From Ascochyta rabiei (Eukaryota > Ascomycota > Dothideomycetes > Pleosporales > Didymellaceae): a stretch of 64,000 nt of DNA. Under the pieces are notes generated by a model, which saw only the letters and a list, made by a program, of their open reading frames with translations, made no database searches and had not been told where the DNA came from. Positions 34,356-44,771 of the stretch are shown here, piece after piece. Where the stretch lies: positions 806,001-870,000 of the forward strand of contig NC_082418.1 in the NCBI RefSeq assembly GCF_004011695.2. The letters are read 5' to 3'. Position 1 is the first letter of the stretch; each line of letters opens with the position of its first letter. The translations under genes and the position numbers were made by a program.

Positions 34356-34764
34356 GCTTGAGTCCATCCAGGTTTCACATGGTCAAGCTCGCAGGCTTCG
34401 GTTCTGGCAGGGGCACTCAATCTGAATCATGGGCTTGTTGTTGCGGGATCGAAGGTCTTCACCTTTGTACATAATCATACCCTAATTGACCTCGTTATCT
34501 ATTGCATCGTGGCATCTTTTGAGCTTGTCGTACATGTTCTCGGCGTTGCATATTCATAGCTTTGCTGGCTCACACATCACCAAGGGTCCTATAGGTGGTC
34601 GCTCCGTGATGATGATCGCAGAAAAGATGCTTTCACTCGCACAGACTTGTTTTCAATCGAAACGTATCGGAGTCCTCAACTTTGAGAAACGTGCAGTAGT
34701 TGCTCGACTTGTCAAAATGAGGAAGTATACCATGACGCTATCGTTGATGTTTTTGAGGCCGTCT
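34356..34764. other. Intergenic space between convergent genes
   Basis: This 409-bp 3' region is shared by the debranching enzyme (+) and the GNAT-like gene (-). No gene or repeat is seen. Confidence 0.5.
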
Positions 34765-35498
34765 CTACACCTTTGTGGGCCTCAGCATCAAGTACCTTAC
34801 GCATTCACCTGCACTTTCTCTCCTTGCCGTATCCACTGGTAATCTCACTGCTTTCTTCACTTGAAATCCCAGTTCCTCATACGTTGCCTTGTCGGCCGAA
34901 CTGGCTTGGACGTAGACACGTTTCCCCGCCTCATCTGCTTGCGACAAGCCCCACGAGATCATGTCCCGCCAAACCGAGGCGTGCTCGTGCGAGGGCGCGA
35001 GGAAGACGAGGTAGATGTCTGTCTCCGTCAGTACCGCGTGCGTGGGGAGGTAAGGAGGACGAGGAGAGGGCTAGGGCTACGAAGAACGAGGGGGGAGCAG
35101 TGTGCGGTGAATATATGTGTGTGGTGGGACCTACGCCAGATATCATAGTCGCCCTGTAGAAGCTCGTCTCGGCTTTGTGCAAGACGGTCGTCGATTTCCT
35201 TCTCGATGCTGCCTGTCTCTTCCTTGCGAGAGGGCGCGGTCCATTGCAGACCGCATACTTTGTGGGTGAGGAATCCGGCGGCGCCGATCAGGGTTCCTCT
35301 TTCGGTGGCTTTGACGATCCTAGCAAACGGGTTTTGAAGGGCTAGCGTCCATTCTTGGAGTCGGTAGTCGTTCTTCTCTGAGTCGGAGAGATGAGCGCTT
35401 GTTGTGCGTTGGAGCGATTCGTCGGCGGTGGCAGTGGCGTGGGCAGCGATGGCAGGGGGGATGTCGGCTTCAACGAAGGGACTGAGGGTGAATGTCAT
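34765..35498 (-). CDS. GNAT-like N-acetyltransferase
   Basis: Two exons on the minus strand (35498-35135 and 35018-34765) give 205 aa. The intron is 116 nt, longer than most here, and the junction C|AC restores YDIWHIYLVFLAPSHEHASV. The start MTFTLSPFVEADIPPAIAAH and the closing pattern VYVQASSADKATYEELGFQV fit the GNAT fold, where the last segment is the usual strand-helix near the acetyl-CoA pocket. RGTLIGAAGFLTH fits the central strands. The canonical Q/RxxGxG/A loop is not clear, so activity is less certain than the fold. In-frame upstream codons (MSFFDAADLPRV..) could extend the N-terminus. The substrate is unknown. Confidence 0.65.
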
Positions 35499-36485
35499 GG
35501 TTGGAGTTGGTTTGCGAGTGGATAGCGGGCTCGTGACGGTAGTCGTGGCAAGATGTAAACTTGTGGCTATGGCTGAATCTCGTCTCGGTGGTAGTGCCCG
35601 TGAGACGGGGGTTTGAAGATTGTGGTCGCAGTTGTAACTCAGTCCTTGATACCGCCTACTTGAGTCGCGGAAGATGCTCACTCGCGGAAGATCTGCTGCG
35701 TCGAAGAAACTCATGGTGACTAGTGAGGTTCTAGAGAAACAGGATCCAAGATCGTTGTTATACGTGCAGCTGTTGCTGCTCAGAACGAAGGAGCCTTCAG
35801 AACATGTTAGAGTAAGAGTGCGCACCTTGCTACATTGGGTACAGACACCTCAGGAGGCGTTATGGCGGTCGATGTGCAGAGCGGAACAATACCAAGGCTG
35901 ACAGAGAGGAGACGATGAGGAACAAAGGGAAATGCTGGGAGCGAGTGCATCAGGCGGCGAGAAAGCCGGGGTGTACTTTGAGCTGTGCTGTGTGGACTGT
36001 TGGCAGAGAACCTGCATAATAACGATACGTGAAGTTGGTGGTGTTCAGCTTGGAGGTAGTGATTGAATTCAGCGATTCAACCGTCAAGTCATACCGAATA
36101 TCAACTTCCAGTACGAGAGAAGCTTTGGAGAGTAAACCTGCAACCCAATACCCTAACACCTACTGCTTGAGCATGTCTTTCATTCCGTTGTCATTGGAGT
36201 GCTGGATGTTGGTGTGGCACCTATGATAGAGGGCTGCCCTGTCTGACTCGGGATTGGCAGTGAAGAGCAATATTGCAGGTGCACTTCGATACTCGAATTG
36301 AGCTTAGCATTGTTCTGTGGATGTACTTGAAATGGGAATGGTGGCCGCTCCTCGTACGCGACCCCACCATGTCCCTGCAGCTGATTCGCAGCTTCATCGC
36401 CAACATCTTTGTGTCGCCATTCCACGTTCCACGCGTCATACTCGCCCAACTTCGCAACACTCTCCAAGCCAGCTCGACCGACGCA
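35499..36485. other. Divergent promoter between the GNAT-like gene and RAM2
   Basis: A 987-bp region between divergent genes. An in-frame ATG at 36369 could extend RAM2 upstream but adds no family-like sequence. No other gene or clear element is recognised. Confidence 0.5.
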
Positions 36486-37535
36486 ATGCCGCCGCCCAGA
36501 TTCTACCACGACGACGAAGCCTGGAAGGATGTTGAGCCTCTCCCGCAGGACGACGGCGGAATGCACCCGCTCGCAGCCATTGCATACACGGAGGAATACA
36601 GCGAGGCTATGGGCTACTTGCGCGCGGTCATGGCGAGCAACGAGTTTAGCGACAGAGTGCTGGGGCTCACAGAACACATCATCAACATGAACCCGGCGCA
36701 CTACACAGTTTGGTACGTTGCGCATACAGCCAGGCCCGGCTGTACAGTGCCAGAACGTGGACTAACAGACTGCAGGTTGTACCGCGCAAAGACAATCTCA
36801 GAGCTCGGCAAACCACTGCAAGACGAAATCAAGTGGCTGAACCCGACTGCGCTCAAGCATCTCAAGAACTACCAGATATGGCACCACCGCCAGACCATCA
36901 TCGATGCACTCGGCTCGCCCGAAGGAGAGGCCGACTTCGTCAGCAAGATGCTCGAGAAAGATGAGAAGAACTACCACGTCTGGAGCTACAGGCAGTGGCT
37001 GGTCCAGCGCTTTGATCTGTTCGACAAGCCGGAAGAACTCGAGTGGACCGAGAGCATGATCGATGCAGACGTCAGGAACAACTCGGCCTGGAACCACCGC
37101 TACTATCTGGTCGTTGGCGGTCGTGGAGGCAATGCTCCAAGTGAGCATGTGACGAAGCACGAGATTGCGTATGTTTTTAACCTCCTTGCGCCCTGCAACC
37201 ATTAACCAAGGCCTAGATACACTAAGGAGGCTATTCGCAAAGCACCTCAGAACCAGAGCTCGTGGAACTACCTGATGGGTATCCTCCGCGCTGCTCAGCT
37301 GCCAAAATCGACCGTCAAGGACTTTGTAACCGAGTTTGCAGACATAGAATCGCCGGATGATGTCTACTCCAGCCATGCGCTCGACTTGTTAGCAGACATC
37401 TATGCAGAAGAAGAGAATAACAAGGAGTCAGCAGAGAGAGCTTTGGATCTGTTGGCGACCAGATACGACCCTATCAGAGCCAACTACTGGAACTACAGGA
37501 AGGGTCTGCTGAGCCAGCCTGAAGTTGCAGCTTGA
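36486..37535 (+). CDS. RAM2: Protein farnesyltransferase / geranylgeranyltransferase I alpha subunit
   Basis: Shared alpha subunit of farnesyltransferase and type I geranylgeranyltransferase, which prenylate CaaX proteins such as Ras and Rho. Three exons (36486-36712, 36776-37168, 37217-37535) give 312 aa, close to yeast Ram2. Prenyltransferase-alpha helical repeats are plain: HYTVWLYRAKTI, NYQIWHHRQTII, NYHVWSYRQWLV, NNSAWNHRYYLV and NQSSWNYLMGIL. Intron 1 splits the Trp codon of HYTVW, and intron 2 lies before YTKEAIRKAPQN. I chose the ATG at 36486 because MPPPRFYHDDEAWKDV places the start where the family begins. An upstream ATG adds a hydrophobic stretch not expected in this soluble protein. 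Confidence 0.93.
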
Positions 37536-38431
37536 GCGTTGGATCGATAGACGACATAAAGACGTGAGATGTTCCCGCGGGACGTCCGTCGCCGCGATGG
37601 AGTTAAGTGTGATGAGATGGCATTTCTACATGCAACATCGTCCGGTTGGGGTTCCAGATCCAAGGGTGGTATGCACATTGACACAGCACGTGCGGCTCCG
37701 CATGATGTGCAACACGGATGCTCGACCAGGGTGCCCTCGGGATCAATTGCATGTAACCACCGCAACGTGCCTCATAAGCAGTCTGGACCATGCACGGACT
37801 GGATGTGCTGCTGCGACCAAAGCCCGCAATTGCGACCCTTTGCATACAAACCCCACAACTCATCGATGATACCTCAGATCATTGTTGTTTACCACTCCGG
37901 CTTATTCTCGACCACCTGGACCAACCTTCTCCTTACACTCAAGCGCTGACGCAAATGCGGTGTAATGATAGGACACCACTTGCCAAGCTGGTCCTATCCC
38001 CTAGGCGGTAAGCCATGGCAGAACCCTGATACCGCGGATACCCGTTTTAGGGCACTGAATCCACCGGTACTGCTCCCGAATCACGGGGTTCATTTGTGTC
38101 ATCTTTCGGTCGTACCTAGCGGCTTTGGCCTTATCGAGAATCTATAGGGTAATTCCTAGAAGTTACATGGTAATCAACGCTAACATTGCGGTATTCACCA
38201 TAACTATCCCCGACGGAAAACCCACGGGCTGCGGGATTGCGCGAAGCTGATAAGCATGGCGTTTGAGGTAGTGATCTTACTTCTATATTTGTGATACCAG
38301 CAGTTGTTATCAAGTCGACTTGGGTGCATCCTCTTATCAAGTTCTTCCAGTTACAACACCACCTCCTCTTCGCCTATTCTTCTTCAAATACCACTTCTCT
38401 TCGTCAATCTCATATTTTAGGAGCGTTCAAC
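37536..38431. other. Intergenic region upstream of serine/threonine dehydratase
   Basis: No gene is seen in this 896 bp. It contains an inverted repeat (GATAGGAC at 37967-37974 and GTCCTATC at 37991-37998) and several CGG-containing words (next entry). It probably holds the dehydratase promoter. Confidence 0.5.
38076..38086. promoter_or_regulatory. Candidate zinc-cluster factor site, CCG-N5-CGG
   Basis: CCG and CGG half-sites separated by five bases, about 350 bp upstream of the serine/threonine dehydratase ATG. Fungal Zn2Cys6 activators bind paired CGG triplets, and yeast CHA1 is controlled by one (Cha4). The match may be coincidental in GC-rich DNA. Confidence 0.25.
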
Positions 38432-39794
38432 ATGACTGTCAACATCAACTCTCCATCCGAGGAGCAGTCAAACCCATGGGTTGAGACCCCCTTGAGGGAG
38501 TCGTACGCTCTGTCTGAAGCAGCGGGATGGTACGGTCACACTTCCTCCGCCCTTTTCTATGTCATCCTATTCCAGTGACATCCGTATCAACCCCATGTAA
38601 AGAGATTTCTAAATCGTAGAAGCAGAATTTTCCTGAAGTTGGAGAACCTACAGCCTTCCGGATCCTTCAAATCACGGTAAGCGTGCATCCAATCATCAGT
38701 TCTGCAAACGACCATACTAACGATGCAACAGAGGAATCGGCAACTACATCCTCCGCCGCCTTGAAGAGCTACCCGCTGGCTCCCAACCGCATATCTTCGC
38801 CTCCAGCGGTGGAAACGCAGGACTTGCTGCCGTTCACTCCGCCCGTGCCCTAAACTTGAACTGCACTGTCGTCGTCCCTACAGCGACATCCGCTTTGATG
38901 GTTACCAAGCTCCGCGCTGCAGGCGCATATGATGTGATTTCGCACGGCGCCGCATGGCGAGACGCTGACATGTACCTCCGTGAACACGTCATGCCATATG
39001 TACATCTCTCTCCTTCCAATTCGTGTTGTATTCCATGCTGATCTGCTGAACAGTATGAAGGCGCAACCATCTACTGTCCGCCCTTCGACCATCCAGACAT
39101 CTGGAACGGCAACAGCACGGTGATGCACGAGATCGCGTCCCAAATGCCCAGCCGCTCCGCGCCCGACGTCATCATCTGCTCCGTTGGCGGCGGCGGCCTT
39201 ATCAACGGCATCTGCCAGGCCATGGACGACATCAACATGCACACGCCCACGATCCTCGCCGTAGAGACAGCAGGCGCAGATAGCCTCGCCGCCAGCCTAT
39301 CCGCAAACGAAGTCGTCACCCTCCCCAAGATCACGTCAAAAGCGACAAGTCTGGGCTGTGTGCGCGTTACAGATCGAACTTTCAAGTACTCGCAGCGCAA
39401 CAACGTGCGCTCCGTGGTGCTTCCAGATGGTGTCGCGGCAATGGGATGCTGGCGCCTGGCCGACGACGAGCGCATGATGGTCGAGCTTGCATGCGGCGTC
39501 AACGTCGCGCTGTGCTACGACGGCCGTCTGGAGAAAGCCCTCGGGCGCCCCGTCAAGCCTGATGACAAGGTCGTCATTGTCCTGTGCGGTGGCAGTAATG
39601 TCACGAGCGGCATGCTCTGCGAGTGGCGCGAGGAGTACAAGCATGTCGTCGACGACGAGCTGGAGTCGCTGCGGAGGGATAGCGCCTACACAAGTGCCGA
39701 GGCCAGCCCGAAGACGGCACCGACAGTACCCAGCGAGTTGACCATGCCAGTCATTGAGGGGATTGAGGTTGGCTCCTTGGCAGTGAGGGCTTGA
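38432..39794 (+). CDS. PLP-dependent L-serine/L-threonine dehydratase
   Basis: Deaminates L-serine to pyruvate, and usually L-threonine to 2-oxobutyrate, resembling yeast Cha1. Four exons (38432-38529, 38623-38676, 38732-38999, 39054-39794) give 386 aa. The fold-type II PLP signature is split by introns: IFLKLENLQPSGSFKSRG carries the Schiff-base Lys, and its last Arg codon crosses intron 2. HIFASSGGNAGLAAVHSAR follows. The phosphate-binding tetraglycine loop is SVGGGGLINGI, and the end of the barrel is VIVLCGGSNVTSG, with a Ser/Cys at the expected ring-nitrogen contact. No ACT regulatory domain is present, which argues for a catabolic enzyme. Exon 1 splicing uses an AAG acceptor (TG|C). Tail-to-tail with lactate dehydrogenase. 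Confidence 0.9.
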
Positions 39795-40237
39795 TCCTAG
39801 CCGTGTGGGCAAAGGATTTTTTTCAACCATGTTACCGGCGTTTAGGATAGCGATTGAGCACGATTCCGCTTTGCGGTGGTAATGATGAAATGCAAGAGCT
39901 CTGATTTCAGACCCTATCTATCACTTGTGCTTCATCCTCCGAAGTGAGTCTTCCCCCCCCCCCCCCCCCCCGGTCTTTAATTCAGAATCTGACGCGTTGG
40001 CTGATGCCCACGGCGTTGCAGAACAAATGGAGTCTAGTAGCTGCCAGTTCAAAGCTTCTAGGAAAAAGTCTGGGAATCTTTCCTGGGTTTTATGCAAAAT
40101 TCAATCATGTATGAGACCGTTGTAGGCTTTTATCTGTCTATCAAGTAGGAAGTGCTAAACACAGCCAACTTGACAGGCATCCAGTAATTGGAGAACCGGA
40201 ATGTCTGTCACCCGCTTCTTTGGAAACATGAGTCCAC
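39795..40237. other. Intergenic space between dehydratase and lactate dehydrogenase
   Basis: A 443-bp gap between the stops of two convergent genes. It contains a run of 19 C residues (next entry). No gene is seen. Confidence 0.5.
39953..39971. repeat. Poly(C) homopolymer, 19 nt
   Basis: An uninterrupted run of about 19 C between the convergent dehydratase and lactate dehydrogenase genes. Its exact length may be affected by sequencing. Confidence 0.95.
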
Positions 40238-41350
40238 TTAAGCTCCCTTGTCATCTTCCAATGCCCTCTTTAGCTGTTCATCAGCAGCCAATTCCTTCTC
40301 CGCGCCCTCAATTACGCCCCGCAATCCATGCGCACACTTTTCCAGCTCTGCCTGCTCCAATTCATCGAGCTGAATAGGCATCGGTTTAACGATACCCTTA
40401 CGGCCGACAACAGCCGGCATCGAGAGACAGCAGCCGAGGGATGGTTGGTAGAAGGACAGCGGGCGTACCGAGCGGCTGTCGAAGAGTATGTACTTGCAGA
40501 TAGAGGCGGCTATGTTGCCGATGCCATAGGCTGTGCAGCCCTGTAGGGTGTCAGTAACGGTATCCTTTCAGCCCAATAAGTGCTGGAGGAAAGAGCGTGG
40601 AACGTACCTTTGCAGCGATGATGCTCCCCGCCGCTCCTTTCGTGTGGCTTGCAATCTCGGCCTTGAATTCGTCATTCAACTGGTCCTGCAAGACAAGCTT
40701 CAGAGGCGTCGTCCCAACACTCGCACTGCTCCACGCAATGAACTGGCTGTCGCCATGCTCACCCAGCACGTACGCGTCGATACTGTTCGGCGCAACCTCA
40801 GTCTTCGTGGCCAGGATGCCGCGCAGGCGCGCAGAGTCAAGAGAGGTTCCTGTGCCAAGGACTTGGGATTCCGGCAGGCCAGAGAGCTTCCGCGCAAAGT
40901 AGGTTAGGATGTCGACCGGGTTGGCGACAAGTAGAAGGATGGTGTGCGGGCTGATGGGGGACATAGCGCTGAAGATAGCGGAGAGGATGTGTAAGTTCCG
41001 CGATAAAAGAGAGAGGCGCGATTCACCTGGCCGCCGCCGTCAGTAAGTTCGGATACTTTTTCGTTCAAAGATTGAGTATTACCTGTCTTCTGCTTCGCTC
41101 CCGCTGTGATGACGACAATATCTGCTTGCCCGGCGTCCTTGTGAGTGCCCGCACGTACCTTTACGCCACTACCGCCGCGGTATGTCGCATCACCCAGGTC
41201 TCGTACTTGCGCCTCTAATAGCTCTTTCTTGGGATCCACGAGAATTACTTCGCTGCAGATTGGCTGGAGAATGAGCGTGTACGCGAGTGTTGCGCCAACA
41301 TCACCGCAGCCAACGATCGCGATGCTGGTCTTGAGCTTGGGTCCGGCCAT
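40238..41350 (-). CDS. ldh: L-lactate dehydrogenase (NAD-dependent)
   Basis: Interconverts pyruvate and L-lactate with NAD(H). Three exons on the minus strand (41350-41083, 41026-40608, 40540-40238) give 329 aa. The Rossmann motif is IVGCGDVGATLAY. The substrate loop AGAKQKTGESRL is restored by splicing G|GT and has Gln at the position that separates lactate from malate dehydrogenases. LLLVANPVDILTYFA follows. DSARLR carries the substrate Arg and GEHGDSQF the catalytic His. The last exon starts GCTAYGIGNIAASIC and ends with a long Glu/Leu/Lys helix. The Gln specificity residue makes malate dehydrogenase unlikely. It converges with serine dehydratase, which also yields pyruvate. Confidence 0.93.
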
Positions 41351-41744
41351 TTTGGAACGGTGCTGGGTACGGACTTGAGTTGTTGAGTTGTGTTGCTCTT
41401 GAGGAAGTAGTTATCAGCACGTGAAAGTTGGTGTCCGGATGCGGAAGCAGGTATCTTCACTCTTCGGAAAGCAGTATTGTTGCGAGTCTGACGTGCACGA
41501 TAGCCTGAGCAAGAGTAATAACTGTCAAGTATTCGGACTATATAACCTGTGCTTGGTGAGATTACATAAGGTAGAAGCACGCGGTTGTTGTAACAAGATA
41601 CGACCTGCCAAGGCCTGGGCTGAATGGGCGGTGGTGTGATGTGGATCACCTGCAGCCCGCAAACTCCGCCACACATGAGATTGTGATATTGAATTTTCTC
41701 TTTTATGGCACTGAAGATGCAATAGATCCTTATGAGAACTGCTC
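41351..41744. other. Promoter region of lactate dehydrogenase
   Basis: A 394-bp gap between lactate dehydrogenase and the stop of the dipeptidase, both on the minus strand. No gene or clear motif is seen. Confidence 0.45.
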
Positions 41745-43234
41745 TTAGACCCAAGGGTTCTGGATATCATCCTCCAGAGGCAACATGTGCTTCTGCAGCT
41801 TCTTTGCGATTGCGTCAGCCTCTTTCCATACTCGTAAGACGTTGCCGCCTGCGATATTAGCAGCGTCTTTGTCGCTGACACCTTGACGCAGAAGCTCAGC
41901 GATTAGGTCTGGAAATTTGGAGACATCCTCAAGCCCAGCAGGTGTCGCTGCGATGCCATCGTAGTCTGTGCCAATACCAACATGATCGTAACCAATGAGT
42001 TCACCGATGTGCCTGATGTGACGAACGACCTGATTCAGTGTGACATCTGCAGGGACAGTCTCAGGAAGACCAGAAGTCGAGTTGCCTGGCACGCAAGAGA
42101 TGAAATCGGGATTGAATTTCACCATGACCACAGAGTTGCGCTTCTTTACCAGATGAAGGATGTCGTCTGGTACATTGCGGGGATGAGGGCAGATGGCGTA
42201 TGCTGAGCTGTGGCTGAAAATAGGTGGTGCAAGACTGCCCTCCCAGTCTCCATCGCCTCTGCCAACGAGCACATCTCTCATGGTGTCTGTGCTGACATGA
42301 GCGAGATCGACGAGCATGCCGAGGCGATTCATCTCCTTGACAAGGTCCCGGCCAGCAGGGCTAAGACCTTTCCAGTATGGAGTGGCAACGCGGGCATCGG
42401 AGTTGTGTTCCGTCTCAAGAGCAGCATCTGCATATTTGTTGTGACAGTTCCAGGTAAGGGTTGCATAGCGGACGCCCAGTTGATGGTACAGGCGTAGATT
42501 GGATACTGAGTTGCCGATCTGGTGCAGACCCTCAATGGCTGCAGGTGAGATGAGGCGACCATCTTCGAAAGCCTGGACTGCTTCATGACTGTTCGACGAC
42601 GGTGTAAAGTACTTTGGGTAGCGGTCTCCAAGACGCTTGTATAGGTCAAGCTGATCAATGGTTGCTTTCACGACTGCTGCTTTTAGTGAAGTATATGTTG
42701 AGAGTGAAGTCTTGTTAACCTACTTCCCGAGTATCGCTCATCAGCGAAGTCTGTCGTGTTACTTCCAGTAGGGCAGACGTAGAAAGCGCTCCAGAATGCA
42801 CCGCCTTGCAAGCCCTTCTCCAGACGCGGAATATCTACGTGTTGCGCAAGTCCTCCGTGCTCAAACTTCTCTTGAAATTCGTTGCCGTAGATATGGTTCT
42901 GGTACCTTCCTCGAATGAAGATCATCAAGTCATTGTGGCCGTCTTCGCAGCATCAGTATAATAGGTGACATGGTGTTGTGCGACTATGCTAACCAATGAG
43001 CGGATGCTTCTTCAATATCCTTGCAGCTCTTTGTTCCGTCGTGAGCTTATGCTTGCAGCCATGGAGTCCGATTGTAAAAGCTGGACGGATGGTCGTGAAC
43101 CAAAAGGTAGCAACGAAGAAGAAGAGTACGGCAACGATTGCGTGATTCGTCCGCTTGGAACGACGATGTGGAAGTTGGTCTGGCTGCCTCGTAGGCAACT
43201 GATCGGCCTTGAGAAGCTCGAGATCTTTTTCCAT
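41745..43234 (-). CDS. Membrane dipeptidase, peptidase family M19
   Basis: Zinc dipeptidase of the renal dipeptidase family. Three exons on the minus strand (43234-42994, 42942-42724, 42676-41745) give 463 aa. The N-terminus is a type II signal anchor: a basic stretch PHRRSKRTNH followed by the hydrophobic AIVAVLFFFVATFWF, so the catalytic domain should face a vacuolar, Golgi or external lumen. The HxD zinc ligands are in DGHNDLMIF, created by splicing ATT G|AC. Further metal or active-site residues sit in AAIEGLHQIG, LVDLAHVS, FSHSSAYAICPHPRN and HVGIGTDYDG. The exon 3 acceptor is a GCAGCAG tandem, so one residue may be optional. Mammalian relatives are GPI-anchored; no C-terminal GPI-type tail is present here. 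Confidence 0.92.
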
Positions 43235-43437
43235 GGCTCTTTAGATGGTCAACAACTCCCAGAAGAATGTTGAAATGTAGTGGATGACCGCTCAAGACCT
43301 TGGACGGACGATAAGGCGTTGCTCGTCATCCGCCTAGCGCGTTCGGAGTTTAGAGGTCTTCTCCGGGCGACATTTTGACACAACACCAACACCGACACCA
43401 CGTCTCCTGTTCTCACGAGAAGCCCACTACCGTAAAA

Positions 43438-44016
43438 ATGGCTATCATATCAGCAAACTCGATGATCCGCAGCTTGGCGCTGTTCCATCTAACGCTTGCG
43501 GCGCTGCTGGTCAAGAACCCAAAGCTCGTAGCGAATCAGAGCGTCATCATGGTTCTTGGAGGTTCGATGCAGCTTGTATGTAGCTTAACGATGTAATGGA
43601 GCACAGTGCACTGACGTCTCTAGCCCACACCACGAGACTTTGCCACGCCCTCCGCAGCTGTAGCCTTCATCGCTGTCCTCTTCGCGTTCATCGGCATTAG
43701 CGACCTCACCGCAGCCTCACTTCCCGAAGAGGTCTTTGATGCATACTGGGGCGCCCAGACGCCCGTCCGTCTCGTGTTCCTGTTCACACTGACTGGTTAC
43801 ACGTTCTTGTTCAAGGAGGGCGGGATGTTCGGCGGAGCCAAGGGTATCGGGTACTCAACCAGCCCTGGTAGCTTTCTGAAGAACAGTGTAGTGTTCAGCT
43901 GGGGGTTCATCGAGCTGTCGATGTGGTTCTGGATCTTCGTCACTCTTCGTGAGGAGCGACGCGAACGTGCAAGGAAGATTGTCGAAAAGCGCAAGGCGGA
44001 AGCCGACAGGCTGTGA
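43438..44016 (+). CDS. ILM1: ILM1-like multi-pass membrane protein
   Basis: Resembles yeast Ilm1 (increased loss of mitochondrial DNA), a small ER-associated membrane protein. Two exons (43438-43575 and 43624-44016) give 176 aa, slightly shorter than the yeast protein. Four hydrophobic segments are visible: RSLALFHLTLAALLV, AAVAFIAVLFAFIGI, RLVFLFTLTGYTFLF and FSWGFIELSMWFWIFV. The C-terminus is strongly basic (EERRERARKIVEKRKAEADRL) and probably cytosolic. PRDFATPS after the intron and FKEGGMFGGAKG in the loop match what I recall of fungal ILM1 proteins. The molecular function is not settled. Confidence 0.75.
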
Positions 44017-44771
44017 GCTGCTCCGGAAATACAACACGTTAGATCAACGTTTCCGCAGCTTTACAAGGCGACTGAACAGACCCGCTTTATTACCGCAAAG
44101 AGGATGATTCCTGCTCTACCTACTAATAGAGCCGCACCGTGTCAAGGACAGCGGCGCTATTACGATGGGAACATAGCAAAAATACCTGCTGCAAAGCAGC
44201 GTGAACCAAGCCAGAAGCATGCCCCACAGCGGCCATGTTTAGAAGTTGATAGCGACAACCAAGTGAAGGGCAGAAAGAAGTAGAAGTAGAGGCGCACAAA
44301 TCAGAACAACAAAAGATGGGCGCTTCAAATACAAAAGCCAACCATCTAGTTCACTCTACTTGTTCCCATCTTCCACAAAGATCCAATGCAATGACACAGT
44401 CCGTAATCCTTGTACGAGACCTCGCGGCTTATGAGGGAAACACTATGTACGAGTTGTTACTTCGCTTGGTGAGTGGGCGATGGCTATTTGTGTGATTGAA
44501 GTTGACAGTGGCAGATTGTGAGTATCGATGTCGAGCTGAGAGAGTGGGAGATGTGTCGGTGATGGATGTGTTGGTTATGACATGAGCTTTAGGGTACGGT
44601 TGCGTGCAAGATGATATGCCAGTGTGACGTTAAGTTGAGGCGAGCGATAATTGAGGCATCAGCGTTTATATCGCATTCAGCAAGATGCATTTATCGAGAG
44701 CTTAAGCTTTTAGGTATTATCGAAGTCGTATTCTTTGTACTGCAGCTATCTTGATATCAACATCAAAGCCA
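44017..44771. other. Intergenic space between convergent genes
   Basis: A 755-bp gap between the ILM1-like stop (+) and the FAP1 stop (-). Composition becomes AT-rich towards FAP1. No gene, repeat or RNA element is recognised. Confidence 0.5.
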
